64,000 nucleotides of DNA from Azolla caroliniana (Eukaryota; Polypodiophyta): positions 18,228,001-18,292,000 of the forward strand of contig JBHGNT010000008.1 in assembly GCA_043228905.1 (NCBI GenBank), read 5' to 3'. The notes below the pieces were generated by a model. The model did not search any database. It was not told where the DNA came from and worked only from the letters and a program-made list of their open reading frames with translations. The position numbers were made by a program, and so were the translations under genes. This document shows, piece after piece, positions 10,269-21,214 of the stretch; the stretch's first letter is position 1; each line of letters opens with the position of its first letter.

Positions 10269-10480
10269 GCGTATCGAGTTCTGGCGTTAGGAGCCTCAAC
10301 TCGATACGGTGTATCATGTTGGGGGTCACAACTCGGTACGACGTATCGACTTCTAGCGTTAGGAGCCTCAACTCGATACGATATATCGAGTTGGGGGTCT
10401 CAACTCGATACGACATATCGAGTTGGGGGTCTCAACTCGATACGACGTTAGGAGCTAAATAAGAGCTCGATACGACGTAC
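10269..10480. repeat. Palindromic ACTCGATACG minisatellite
   Basis: About five units of roughly 32-45 bp built on CTCAACTCGATACG, followed by its reverse complement CGTATCGAGTT and GGGGGT. Continues the array at 6004-6064. Confidence 0.8.
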
Positions 10481-10565
10481 AAAGACAACGATAGAGAAGG
10501 AGAAGACACGTCTACGTCATCTTAAACGTCTTCCTAAAGATGTCAACGATGATTGTCTCGTGTAG

Positions 10566-10908
10566 ATGCACTTGGTGGGTTGTTTAGCGTATAATGGAAG
10601 TGTTAAGCGTCATGTCTTCGTTACCTACCCAAATGTCCACAATGACCCTAATTTAATGTTGACTGTGATTCAAAAAGTTTTTATGTCTTGGGGGCAGTCT
10701 TTGCTGCTAGCTTTATATATTGAACTTGACAATACTGCTTGTGAAAACAAAAATTCTACAGTCTTTAGTTATTTAAGTATGCTGGTGAACCAAGGAATTT
10801 TTAGGAAAGTGAAAGTTAACTTTCTATTGGTTGGTCACACACATGACCATATCGATCAGATGTTCAATAACTTCTCTAGGCAGTTATCACAATATGATGC
10901 TTTCACGT
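10566..10908 (+). pseudogene. DUF7869-domain protein, first surviving segment
   Basis: Encodes the central part of a DUF7869 protein: a MHLVG opening, then LDNTACENKN (about residue 57), LVNQGIFRKVKVNFLLVGHTHDHIDQMF and DAFTL. The D-N-x-x-x-E-N-K-N and G-H-T-H-x-x-I-D motifs are the family signature I recognise. The frame is open to 10908, where the large Ty3 element begins, and resumes at 28371 in the middle of the same conserved stretch. Nothing upstream of 10566 looks like the N-terminus; the minisatellite occupies that place. The acidic residues spaced around an otherwise RNase-H-like pattern would fit a nuclease or transposase, but that role is inferred from the TIRs around it. Confidence 0.75.
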
Positions 10909-11045
10909 TGTCATGTTATCCTGTACGTGTAGGAGAAACCAAGGCGGAACCGCAGGGTTCTTGAACCGAGGAATTAACAAACAGAAGGAGGAGCACCACG
11001 AACCCACAGCCAAGCCGCGCACACACAGATACACAGAGAACTCAC

Positions 11046-11077
<32 letters not shown>

Positions 11078-11087
11078 ATATATACAT

Positions 11088-11135
<48 letters not shown>

Positions 11136-11464
11136 ATATATATACATACACATATACATATATATATATATACATACATATATAATCAAGATTACAGCCG
11201 GCTAGCCGGCAAGTGCCAACTCACTGACACCAACTTACACAACAACAAGAGATGGAGCCTTTGCCGGAAGCACTCGGGCTTTCCACGAAGCAGAGGTAGC
11301 CTCCCGAACCCTACAGAGAACGATGAAAGACAGAGGAAAAGAACTCGGTTCCAGTCCGACAACACTTAGTCCTCGACCAAAGCGATCCCCTTCTCAACCT
11401 TCTTCCCCCCCCCCCTTTATAGGCCTTCGGGAAACAGACCGTTATACCCTGGTTACATCATCTT
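10909..11464 (-). repeat. Left LTR (3' LTR) of the large Ty3 element, truncated by copia
   Basis: Aligns with 27700-28180 from TGTTATC onward and stops at CATCATCTT, where copia LTR TGTAAAAG begins. Contains an expanded (AT/ACAT) tract at 11046-11187 that is only about 40 bp in the partner. Confidence 0.85.
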
Positions 11465-11895
11465 TGTAAAAGATTGCTTGCGGAAGCATTAGAAAGAACA
11501 ATACACAAAGAGAGAGAGATAGTACGCGGGAGAGACAGAGAGAGACAGAGAGAGAGCAGGACACACTATTCTTCAAAATTATATGAATACTTTGTGCTCT
11601 CTGTTTTACAACGCGCTCATCATCGCTATTTATACAAGTCCACACGGGATTGTTAGAAGTATGGTGTACTTCAATGCTCACACGAGCATCTGACACTAAC
11701 TACGAGACTATAACAGCCTAGTAGTCTAACCTATACTAGGCTTCTGGTTACGGATTGGATCCGGCATACCGGCTCCCCAGCTCACCGGTCCTTACTGCTT
11801 ACCGGCTCGGTTGCTCACCGGCATACCGATTCATCTCGCTTACTGGCTTAGGCTTATTCAGCCGATCCGGCTCCGGTTGAGCTTGCCGCTCAACA
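11465..11895 (-). repeat. 3' LTR of the copia element
   Basis: 431 bp with TG...CA ends; TGTTGAGCGGCAAGCTC opens it on the minus strand. The pol stop codon (TGA, 11892-11890) lies inside its first six bases. Confidence 0.8.
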
Positions 11896-14800
11896 CTCCC
11901 CCTCAAGCTCAACCTGAGGTAGGGTCGTAGTGTCAACCTCTGTGGCAGCCGGTTCTTCCAACCGACTTCTCCTGGCATCGCTTCGCCTTGCTCGCGCTCC
12001 TTGTCCGATTCGGTCCCGTTTTCCACGACCCCTTTGGTTCTGCGCGCCTCGACCTTCGGCATGTCTGCTCAATAGGCCCATCTCAGCTCCTTCGCTGCTA
12101 CAATTCCGGCGCTTGCCGATCCGTCGGTTCCTCCGCGATGGCATCGACTTCCGCTGCATCCATGTCTCCTTGGCGTCTCGTTGATCCGAATCGGTTGTCT
12201 CCGACTCGTTCCAGCTCTTGTCCGAATTGGTATCCTCCGATTCGATTTTCGGCTTTAGGCCTCTCACCACATCGGACCACATCCAGGTCTTGGCCTTCTC
12301 TGTGCTTCCCTTGGCTTCTTCAGCCGGTTCACCAAAGTCGAATTCTTCATTCGACTCCGCATCATGGCCATTACGATCGTGATGACCTCCGCATAGCATG
12401 CACTTCTCTTCCTGAGTGTACACTTCTTCTTCACAGCCACTCACTCCGACCTGTTCGGATGTGCCGACTTCCTTCGTCGACTCGGCTTCATTTTTCTTCT
12501 TGTCTCCACCTCTACCGATTCTTCTCTTACCTACGGGTTCAATAGTTTTTTTGCCTTTGCCCGTTTCAGTGGTGTCTTTGCCCTTGTGTCTCCCCCTCAA
12601 GTGCGGCACGTCGAGATGTTGAACACCAAGCATTTTGGTAAAGTGCTGCAACTTGTCCGACCCGAGCGGCTTGGTGAAGATGTCGACTACTTGCCGATCC
12701 ATGTGAACATATCGTAGTTCAACTTCACCGCTCAGGACCCGCTCACGCATGGAACACAGGGTTCTATGTGCTTTGTGCGAGCATGGAACACAGGGTTCTT
12801 GGCGAGCTGCATGCTCCTGAGGTTATCGCAGTAGATCAAGATCGGGTTCGGTACCTCGATCTGCAGGTCTTGCAGTAGTCGCCGAAGCCAAATGGCTTCG
12901 CAGGTGGCAACGGTCGCGCCTCGGTATTCAGCCTCAATGCTGGATAGAGCCATTGTTGGCTGCTTTTTGCTGCTCCACGCAACAACCGTGCTCCCAAGAG
13001 AAAACATAAAGTCGGAAGTTGAGCGACGATCCGTTGCATCACCAGCCCAATCGGCATCCGTGTAGTCGACAAGCTCTTCAGTTATACCTTGCCAGTATAA
13101 GAGCCCCCGGTCCTTAGTGCCGCTTACATACCTCAGTATTCGTTGCGCGCACTAAAGGTGCTCCACGGTCGGCTTCTACATGAATTGGCTTATCACTCCG
13201 ACCGAATAGCTAATGTCGGGTTCGGTGATGGTCAAGTAGATCAAGCTTCCGACTATTTGTCGGAACCGTTTCTCATCGCAGGCTGGTCCGGAGTTGGGAC
13301 GGATCTTCTGATTCCGGTCCAAGGGTGTGGAGATAGGTCGGCATTCCGTCATGCCGAACTTGTACAGTACATTCAACGCATAATGGCGTTGAGAAAGCAA
13401 TATGCCGTCGGGGGTGCAGATCACCTCGATCCCAGAAAAATAATGAAGGTCCCCCAAGTCCTTCATATCGAATGCGTCTGACAACTGGGACTTGACGCGG
13501 TTGATTTCCGGAAGACCTGGGTCGGTGATGACTAAATCATCAACGTAGAGTAAGATACATACCAGACCGTTTGAGCCTTGACAGATGAACAGGGAAGAGT
13601 CTGAATTAGAGGCAACAAACCCCATCTTTCGCAACCGGTGCATGATCTTAGCATTCCAAGCACGGGGGGCTTGCTTCAAGCCGTACAACGACTTCCTCAG
13701 CCGGCATACCGCCGACTTGTTCACCTCCGACTGAAAACCGGGGGGCTGAGTCATAAAGACTTCTTCTTCAAGATCTCCTTGAAGGAAGGCATTCTTCACA
13801 TCCATCTGATGAAGATGCCACCCCCTTGCCGCAGCAACCGCCAGTAACACACGAACCGTCGTCATCTTCACTACAGGAGCGAAGGTTTCGTCGTAGTCGA
13901 TTCCGTGGGTTTGCGCATATCCCTTCGCCACTAACCGGGCCTTGTACCGGTTAACTGTACCATCGACATTGTACTTTATCTTGTACACCCACTTGCATCT
14001 GATCGGTTTACAGTGACGGGGAGGGTCAGCCAGGTCCCAAGTTCCATTGGCATCCAGTGCCCGCATTTCTTCCTCCATAGCGGCACGCCAATTTGCGTCC
14101 TTTGCCGCTTCTGCATAGCTCTCCAGCTCACACACTTCCGCGACCTTGGTCATGTACGCATAATGATGCGCCATGTACTCGTTATACCCGTACCGTTTAA
14201 CGAGATCCTTCTTGCGGGTGGACTGGCGTAACTCACCGTTACCCGATATGAGACCCTTCTTGGCCGGTTCAGTCTTCGTTCCCAAAGATCTGCCTATGTC
14301 CTTGCCAAAGTCAGATACGCACCGATCCGACTCATCATTGCCGGTCTCGAATTCCGGCATCTTCTTCTTCCCTTTCTCTTTGCGTGTGAATCGTCTCCTC
14401 GGTTCCTTGCGTGGGGAGAGCACGACAGAGTCTCCACTACTCATCGTCTCATCATCTGACTGGTTGGACTGATCCAGTCTCTCATTCGGTCCGCTTAACC
14501 GGAACGATTCCGGATTCTCATCTTGAGTCCCGGCTTCATCTTTCTCTACATGGGCCGGTTCGAGCTCACTAGCCCCATCCTCCGACATCGGGTCGGGATC
14601 GAAAGTCGGAGTCGGTAAGGAATACCACAATGCCGATTCATCAAACTCGACATCTCGGCTGACTCGAACCTGCTTCGTCCGGGGGTTATAACACTTATAC
14701 CCCTTTTGCTCTTGAGCATAGCCGACTAGGATGTATTTTTCCGATTTTGCATCCATCTTTCTCCGCTTCTCATCCGGCACATGTACATAGGCTATGCTGC

Positions 14801-16571
14801 CGAATATCCGGAGATGTCTCAAATTCGGCTTGCGCCCGAAATATAGCTCGTGAGCTGACACCTTGTCCCCGATCCGGTTCTGGATGTAAACGGCCGTTTG
14901 GACCGCCTCCGCCCAGTAGAACTTGGGCATGCTCTTTTCCTCTAGCATTGCCCTAGCCGCGTCAATCAGCGACCGATTCTTCCTTTCGGCCACACCGTTC
15001 TGTTGCGGTGTGTATCTGCAGCTGAATTCTCGCCGAATTCCTTTTTGTTGCAGATAGTTGTTGAATTGGCCGGAAAAGTACTCTTTTCCGCTATCCGACC
15101 GTAGGCATTTGATCTTCCTCTCCGATTCCCGTTCCACCATCTTCTGAAGGCTCCGGAAACACTCGAAGTCTTCGCTCTTCCACTCAATGAGGTAGATCCA
15201 CGTATGCCGCGTGTAGTCGTCGATGAAGGAGACGAAATATCGACTCCCGCCAATGCTAACATTTTGTGCCGGTCCCCACACATCCGAATGGATAAGATCG
15301 AGCTTGTTATGGCTTTGATTTCTTTCGGTGGGGAATGGAAGCCGATGTTGCTTCCTGAGTTGGCAGGCTTCACAAATCTGGGCTCTCAGGCCGCTAAACT
15401 TCGGCAAACCGAAAATGACTTGTTCCGTTTGTAGGTCTTGAAGCCTCCAGTAGTTGACGTGGCCGATCCGCTTGTGCCACAGGTCAATATCCGACTCGAC
15501 CTTCTGTCCTTTGGGGAACAGTGCGGTGCCGACGTCATTGGTGTTGAGAATAAACATCCTCCCATCTCTGTGCCCTTGCGCAATAACTTCGCCCTCATCC
15601 TCAATGAAGTACCCGAGGTGCGTAAACCGCACCTGCATCCCCTGGTCAATGATCTGTCCGACCGACACCAGGTTCTTCGTGATCGTCGGAACATGTAATA
15701 CATTCATCAGCTTCCCCCTCTGTCCGACGTGGCTCAACGGGACTTCTCCGATGTGCACGATCGGGTGGGGAGTGTCGTCTCCGGTTTCGACAACTCCCGG
15801 TTGATCCGGCTTCTCCAAAAAGGAGAACCACTCCTCGTGGCTCGTCATGTGGTTCGATGCGCCGGAGTCAACGTATTTGGAAGTGGTCTTCTTCATTGAG
15901 TTTGCCTTGTGCTTCATCACCAAGGCTGGCCCCTTACCGTTCTTGGATGCTCCCGATCCGTTTGCGTAGTGCGAGCTTTGCCGGCCTTCCTTGCCGGTCT
16001 TGCCGGATCCGGATTTGTTTGAATCGGCACACTTTCTCCAGCACTCGCTTTCCCTGTGGCCCTTTTTGCCACAGTACCAGCATTCCGTAGCGGATTTGTC
16101 TTGCCGGCCTCCGGCACCACCTAGACTCCCGCTGCTTGTGGAAGTCCTAGAACTGTTGTCGGCACGCTCACTATGCCTTCGTTCTTGCTCTTGCCGATCG
16201 CCTCCATTGCGTGCCGACCTGACTCGTCCACCACGCCCGCGGGACCGATCCACTCCCGTGTACAACATCCGGCTGTCTGGGGATGCACTGGTAGATGCAC
16301 CGGCCTGGTTCTCCTCTACAAGGAGCATCGACTGTAAGTCGAAAAATGAGGGCGTATTCTCCCTTGTACAAACCGCAGTCCAGAAAGCTCCGAACTTGGA
16401 CGCCAGGCCTCCAAGACAGACTTGCACCATCTCGTCTTCTTCTACGGTGACATTAATAGAGGCAAGCGAGTCACAGATCCCTTTGATCCGGTCTGTGTAA
16501 TCTGCCACCGACGTGTTCTTCTGTCGAACATTGCTCAACTCCTATCTGAGTTGCAGCTTCCGAGGAACTAC
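11890..16571 (-). pseudogene. Copia gag-pol polyprotein with an unusual C-terminal extension
   Basis: The long frame 16538-13176 (1120 codons) runs in the order gag end (1-80), zinc knuckle CX2CX4HX4C (153-166), protease YVDSGASNH (222-230), GAG-pre-integrase LWHKRIGH (353-360), integrase with D419, D440 and E487, and reverse transcriptase with YVDD at 999-1002. Upstream, an in-frame TAG at about 16553 separates LQLR from ELSNVRQ. Downstream, RNase H continues in other frames (13150-12732), broken by a frameshift and a 33-bp duplication at about 12747-12800. The last frame, 12750-11890, has the usual copia ending (VDIFTKPL...HLRG) and then about 230 extra charged residues up to the LTR. The order PR-IN-RT-RH marks it as Ty1/copia. 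It is not functional as it stands. Confidence 0.85.
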
Positions 16572-19500
16572 ACGAGGCCTGCCCAAACGTGCGAGTCAAG
16601 ATCGGCGACGTCGAAATAGACCAGCACTTCTTTGTGCAGGTAACGTCCTCGCACCCGGTCATTCTAGGGGAACCGTACATTACGGCGGCGCGAATGGAGA
16701 CCAAGGTGCTGGACAACGGGTCGGCTTATGCGAGGGTCAAGAGCCAGGATGAGCGTCATTCGGTCCAGTTCCTGACAGTACGACCCAACCACGAGCGAAA
16801 CCGCGAGTCCCTCGGTGGCGAGAACCGAGAGGATTTTTAGAGAGGGCTGCCAAGGCGTGGGGCCGCGACAGTCCGGACACTCCGGGAAAACCCCACAAAT
16901 GTACGATAAAAGCGAAACCAAAGAATCCTTGTACCATAAGTAGGAAGTTTTGTTTCTCCGACAACGGAGGGTGTACGATAGTCGGCATCGTAGGCCGAGA
17001 AAAGACAAGGGCGGAAGAGCGACTTCGGGCGTGTGGAGTTCTCGGGCCCAGTGAGGAAATCAACGGAGCCGTGAAGGCGGTCTCCTTCGACGATACCTTG
17101 GGAATACTGCGAGAAGTGGTCGGAGAGGGCCTTAAAGAGGACCGGACGATACCGGTTTGTTCAGAAGAGATGTATGAAGTCATCGCGGACTTCAGTCGAG
17201 GGCTCGAGTCGGATCGGACGGCCTGGGTTAACACAAAGTACAAGACTGTGAACCGGAAGGTAAGGCCAATCGCGGCACCCTTACCGGAGGGCAGCGAGTT
17301 GCGAATCGAGGGGGTCGCATCGGACCCCAGTTTACGTGATCCGGCCTGCATAGGACACACCTTCACCGACAGAACGCTATGGGAGCTCAAAATTGGTGGG
17401 AGCGGGTTCCTACTGCCGGCGGAAGAAGACCGGTTTCGGAGAATGCTTGGAAGGCATGGGAAAGCCTTCGCATTCTCGCCGGAAGAAATCGGGTGCGTAG
17501 ACCCGACAGTCGTGAAGCCGATGGTGATATTCACGGTACCGCATGTACCATGGAATCTCAAGCCAATTTCGGTACCGAGAGCTCACATCCCGGAGCTGAT
17601 GGAGCTATTGAGGCAGAAAGTCGATATGGGCATCCTCGAACCGTCGAGTGCCCCGTACTCGAACCAGTGGTTTACAGTACCGAAGAAGAACGGGACGTTG
17701 CGCTTCATTCAAGACCTGCAGCCGGTCAACAGAGTGACCATTCGGAAAGCAGGAATCAGACCAACGATAGACGAGTTCGCGGAGGCCTTCGTCGGAAGGT
17801 CGATCTACTCGGTCGGTGATCTATACTCGGGGTACGATCAATTCCAACTAGCCGTAGAGAGCAGAGACATTACGACGATGCAGACTCCTCTCGGCCTAGT
17901 GCGGATGTGCACCCTGCCGCAAGGAGGGACGAACTTGGTGGCCCACATGGTGAATGTGATGAACAAGGTGCTGAGGGATTGTATCCCGAACATCACCATG
18001 CCATTCTTGGACGACATCCCGATCAAGGACGAAACGATCGGACCGGATGGATGCCGGAAATTCGTGACGACACACATTGACGACTGCGAGAGGGTGCTGC
18101 AGAGGCTAGAGGACGCGAGGCTCACCTTATCCGGGGAGAAATCGGCCTTCGGGCAATCGGAGATCATGGTCGTCGGACATCTATGCGGGGCGTATGGCCA
18201 GAAACCGTCTCCGGCCAAGGTAGAAGCCATCTCCGCTATGAAGCCCGACTGTAACTCGGTCACGGAGGTTCTTGGGAGCATGCGCGTTCTACCACATATG
18301 GATCCCGCATTACGCCCACGTTGCCGAGCCCCTATACGGGTTGCTGAAAAAGGGGCAAAAATTCGAGTGGTGAGTCGAGCATACGGAGTCAGTCCGAAAA
18401 ATGAAGGAGGCTCTTGCTGCAGCTCCGGTGCTCCGGAAGGCTGTCTACGAGAAAGGCACCCCCATCTACATAACGGTAGATACAAGTCCGACCGGGATCG
18501 GTTGGGTCATCAACCAAGAAGATGAGGACGGTATTCGATTCCCAATCCGGTTCAGCGCGAAGGTCCTCAGCGAGCGACAGCGAGGATACACCCAAGTTAA
18601 ACGTGAACTCAGGGGTATCGTTTCGGCGGTAAAGGCCGATAAAGACTATCTGATCGGGACAGAGGTAATTATCGAGACGGACTGCCTGCCGATCCTCGGC
18701 ATGGTTTCCGGATGCACAACCCCGGACCTGGCAATGCTCAGGTGGATAGCGTACATCAATTCCCTGGATCCGGAAATACGACACATTTCTGGGAAGGATA
18801 ATGCCATGGCCGACATGCTTTCGAGGGCGTGATTCGACGACGAGGGCGGCATGGTTTCGGAGGACGAGGAAGTCGGCGTAGACTTCTTCGAGGCGGCTTA
18901 CGTAACAACCGAGGGGGGAAGCACTCCGGCGCTTAACGATTTCAACGAGAGCAAGTACGACGGGGAGTGGCTGCAGATTGGGGGATTCTTAAGGACAATG
19001 GTGCTGGACGCATCGTGGACAAGGGACGAGGCCAACCGGATCCGGAAGAAAGCATACCGATTCTTTCTCCGGGACGGATACTTGTGGAAGCACCCGAAGA
19101 AGAGGAACGGCATCCTGCTCCGAGTAGTGGCGACGAAGGAGGAACAGGAGGAATTGCTGAAAGCCTACCACGACAGCCCCTGGGCTGGACACCGTGGGAC
19201 GTGGGCCACGTTTGAGAAACAAAAGGGGAAGTACTGGTGGCCGGGACTGTATCGGGACGTGCATCGGTTCGTGACAACTTGTGAGAGTTGTCAGGTGCAC
19301 TCCATAGTCCGACATCGGGACGAGCTTCACCCCACTTACCCTCCGGCCATCCACTTCAAATGGATGGTAGATTTGGTGACGATGCTGATGGGCGTAGGGC
19401 AGATGCGATATCTGGTGCTGGCCCGGGAGGACCTGATGAACCAGGTGGAAGGCCGAGCCCTGCAGAACAAAACGACCGCGGCCATGTGTCGGTTCCTGAT

Positions 19501-20389
19501 CGAGGACGTGATATGCCGGTACGGATGCGTCGGAAAGATCGTGGCTGACCGCGGGGAGTTGGACGCCGAAGAGGCCGAGGAGTTGTTCAACCGGTTAGGG
19601 GTCAAGCTCTCGCTCACCACAGCGTACAATCCGGAGGCAAACGGGAAGGTAGAGCGCGGGCACGGGCCAATCGTCAAAGCGCTAGTCTGGGCATGCGGAG
19701 ACCAGGTCGGGAACTGGCCACGGCTGTTACCTTACGCCTTGTGGGCGGACCGGACAACGCACAATTCGGTAATCGGGTTCATGCCGTCGGAACTCATGTT
19801 CGGACAGAAGCCGATCATGCCGATGGAACAGACGATCTCCTCCTGGGCGACAGTAGATTGGAGTGACAAAGTGAGTCGGGAAGAACTGCTAGCGGCGCGT
19901 ATACAGCAGCTCGAGCGGAGGCCAGAGGACGTGGAACGAGCGGCGAAGAGACTTCGGACGACGAGGATGAAGAACAAAGCCCGGTTCGACCGAACGCACC
20001 GGCTCAGACCAAAGAGAATCGAGGAAGGTGACTGGGTGCTAGTCTACGACAGCAGCCTCGACAACCAGCACCGAGCAACACGGAAGTTTGCAAAGCGGTG
20101 GTTCGGGCCTTACGTGGTAACAAGCACCAACGACAATGGGACATATCACCTGGCGGAACTCGACGGTGCGAGGATGGCGATACCAGTGGCGGGAAAGCGG
20201 ATCAAAGCGTTCAAGAAGCGCCACGACGGCGAACCGGATCTAAGAGGCCTGGACAACGACGATGATCAGTCCGAGGCGGAGGACGAACCGATGGATGAGG
20301 AACCGGAACCTGGGCCATTTTTCTCCAACCAGAACCCAATTTTGGCGCATACCGGTGGATGCGCGGTTAGGTGGGGGCGGATGTCGTGA
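16562..20389 (+). pseudogene. Ty3/gypsy pol (PR end, RT, RNase H, integrase)
   Basis: The protease tail ends at TAG 16838. The RT frame continues in the -1 frame (to 18370), with SAPYSNQWFTVPKKNGTLRF, YSGYDQFQLAVESRDITTMQTPLG and FLDD at the catalytic site (about 18008-18019). A frameshift near 18380 leads to RNase H (VDTSPTGIGWV, TDCLPIL, DNAMADMLSRA) and one in-frame TGA at 18830-18832, where the sister copy reads CGA. Integrase follows (18851-20389): HHCC-like region with CESC, then MVDLVT, VADRGELD, NPEANGKVERGHG, and a C-terminal GPYVV turn of chromodomain-less type. The stop lies inside the LTR start. It has few lesions, so it is relatively young. Confidence 0.85.
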
Positions 20390-21214
20390 AGAAAACCATC
20401 CCCTAGCGCAATCGGTGAATAGCACACATGAACCGGCCCTTCACGTGTGCGCGCTCTCAATGTGTATAATAGAGAATTAGGTACAGAGAGAGATCCTGGG
20501 TAGTTAGATTCGGTAGGTAGGAAGTAAAGGAGGGAGACGGCTCCCTTCTTAACGCTATAAAGGAGAGGGAGACACAGGGAGAAAGGGATCGCGCATTGAG
20601 GAGGACGAAGTGTTGTCGGACCTTCACGTGTGCGCGCTCTTAATGTGTATAATAGAGAATTAGGTACAGAGAGAGATCCTGGGTAGTTAGATTCGGTAGG
20701 TAGGAAGTAAAGGAGGGAGACGGCTCCCTTCTTAACGCTATAAAGGAGAGGGAGACGCAGGGAGAAAGGGATCGCGCATTGAGGAGGACGAAGTGCTGTC
20801 GGACCGGAACCGAACGCTTCTCCTCTATCTGTTCTCTGTTGCTCTTCTCTGCAGGTTTCGGGAGGCTCGAGCTGCTTCGAGGAACGCCCGTGTGCTTCCG
20901 GTAGCACCTCCATCCTATCCCCATTTCGTGCGCAGACGAACAGGCATCGACATCTGTTCGCCGGCCTGTTCGGTTGTAGCCGCTCGCGTGTTCTGCTGTC
21001 TACTCGTTATTCGTTAATATACAAACACTTGTGTCTCCCTGTCTTTGTGTCCATTCGCGTTTTCTGTGTTGACGGGCCACGCCCCTGTGTCTCTTTGCTC
21101 ATACATGACCGGGCGTCTCTCTCCTTCTCTTTTCCCCTTCTATCATCTGCTCTTCGGTTCAAGACCTCGGTGGTCCCGCCTCGTTTCCTCACGCACGCGT
21201 GTAGAAACGCGACA
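20382..21214 (+). repeat. 3' LTR of the plus-strand Ty3 element, with duplicated core promoter
   Basis: Starts TGTCGTGAAG after the polypurine tract and ends AACGCGACA. A 183-bp segment is repeated (20438-20620 and 20621-20803), so the TATAAA box occurs at 20556 and 20739. Confidence 0.8.

Larger units (their letters stand above)
11465..16571 (-). mobile_element. Ty1/copia element, truncated at its 5' (right) side
   Basis: The 3' LTR is 11465-11895 (TGTAAAAG...GCTCAACA). The polypurine tract GAGCTTGAGGGGGAG (minus strand, ending at 11896) abuts it. Pol follows to 16571, where a missing 5' LTR and gag start are replaced by plus-strand Ty3 sequence. It cut the left LTR of the large Ty3 element, so it is younger than that insertion. 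Confidence 0.85.
16562..21214 (+). mobile_element. Plus-strand Ty3/gypsy element, 5' half missing
   Basis: Holds protease C-terminus, reverse transcriptase, RNase H, integrase, polypurine tract (AGGTGGGGGCGGA at 20369-20381) and 3' LTR 20382-21214. The 5' LTR, gag and most of the protease are absent; copia sequence joins at about 16560. Its right edge falls inside the integrase gene of the minus-strand Ty3 element, just after the QKPIMP motif. The proteins are close relatives of that element, so the two are head-on copies of one family or sister families. Confidence 0.8.

Noticed and set aside
6060-10273. GGTGT/GCGTA as target duplication of the gag-only element
   Set aside because: Two of five bases differ and the surroundings are a tandem repeat, so no duplication can be claimed.
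11988-12545. 185-codon plus-strand open frame
   Set aside because: Antisense to the copia C-terminal extension; no motif, composition mirrors the coding strand.
16737-17561. 274-codon open frame on the minus strand
   Set aside because: Antisense shadow of the Ty3 protease/RT region, whose plus-strand motifs are unmistakable.
20266-20913. 215-codon minus-strand frame with two near-identical halves
   Set aside because: Produced by the 183-bp LTR duplication; the repeat is non-coding promoter sequence.
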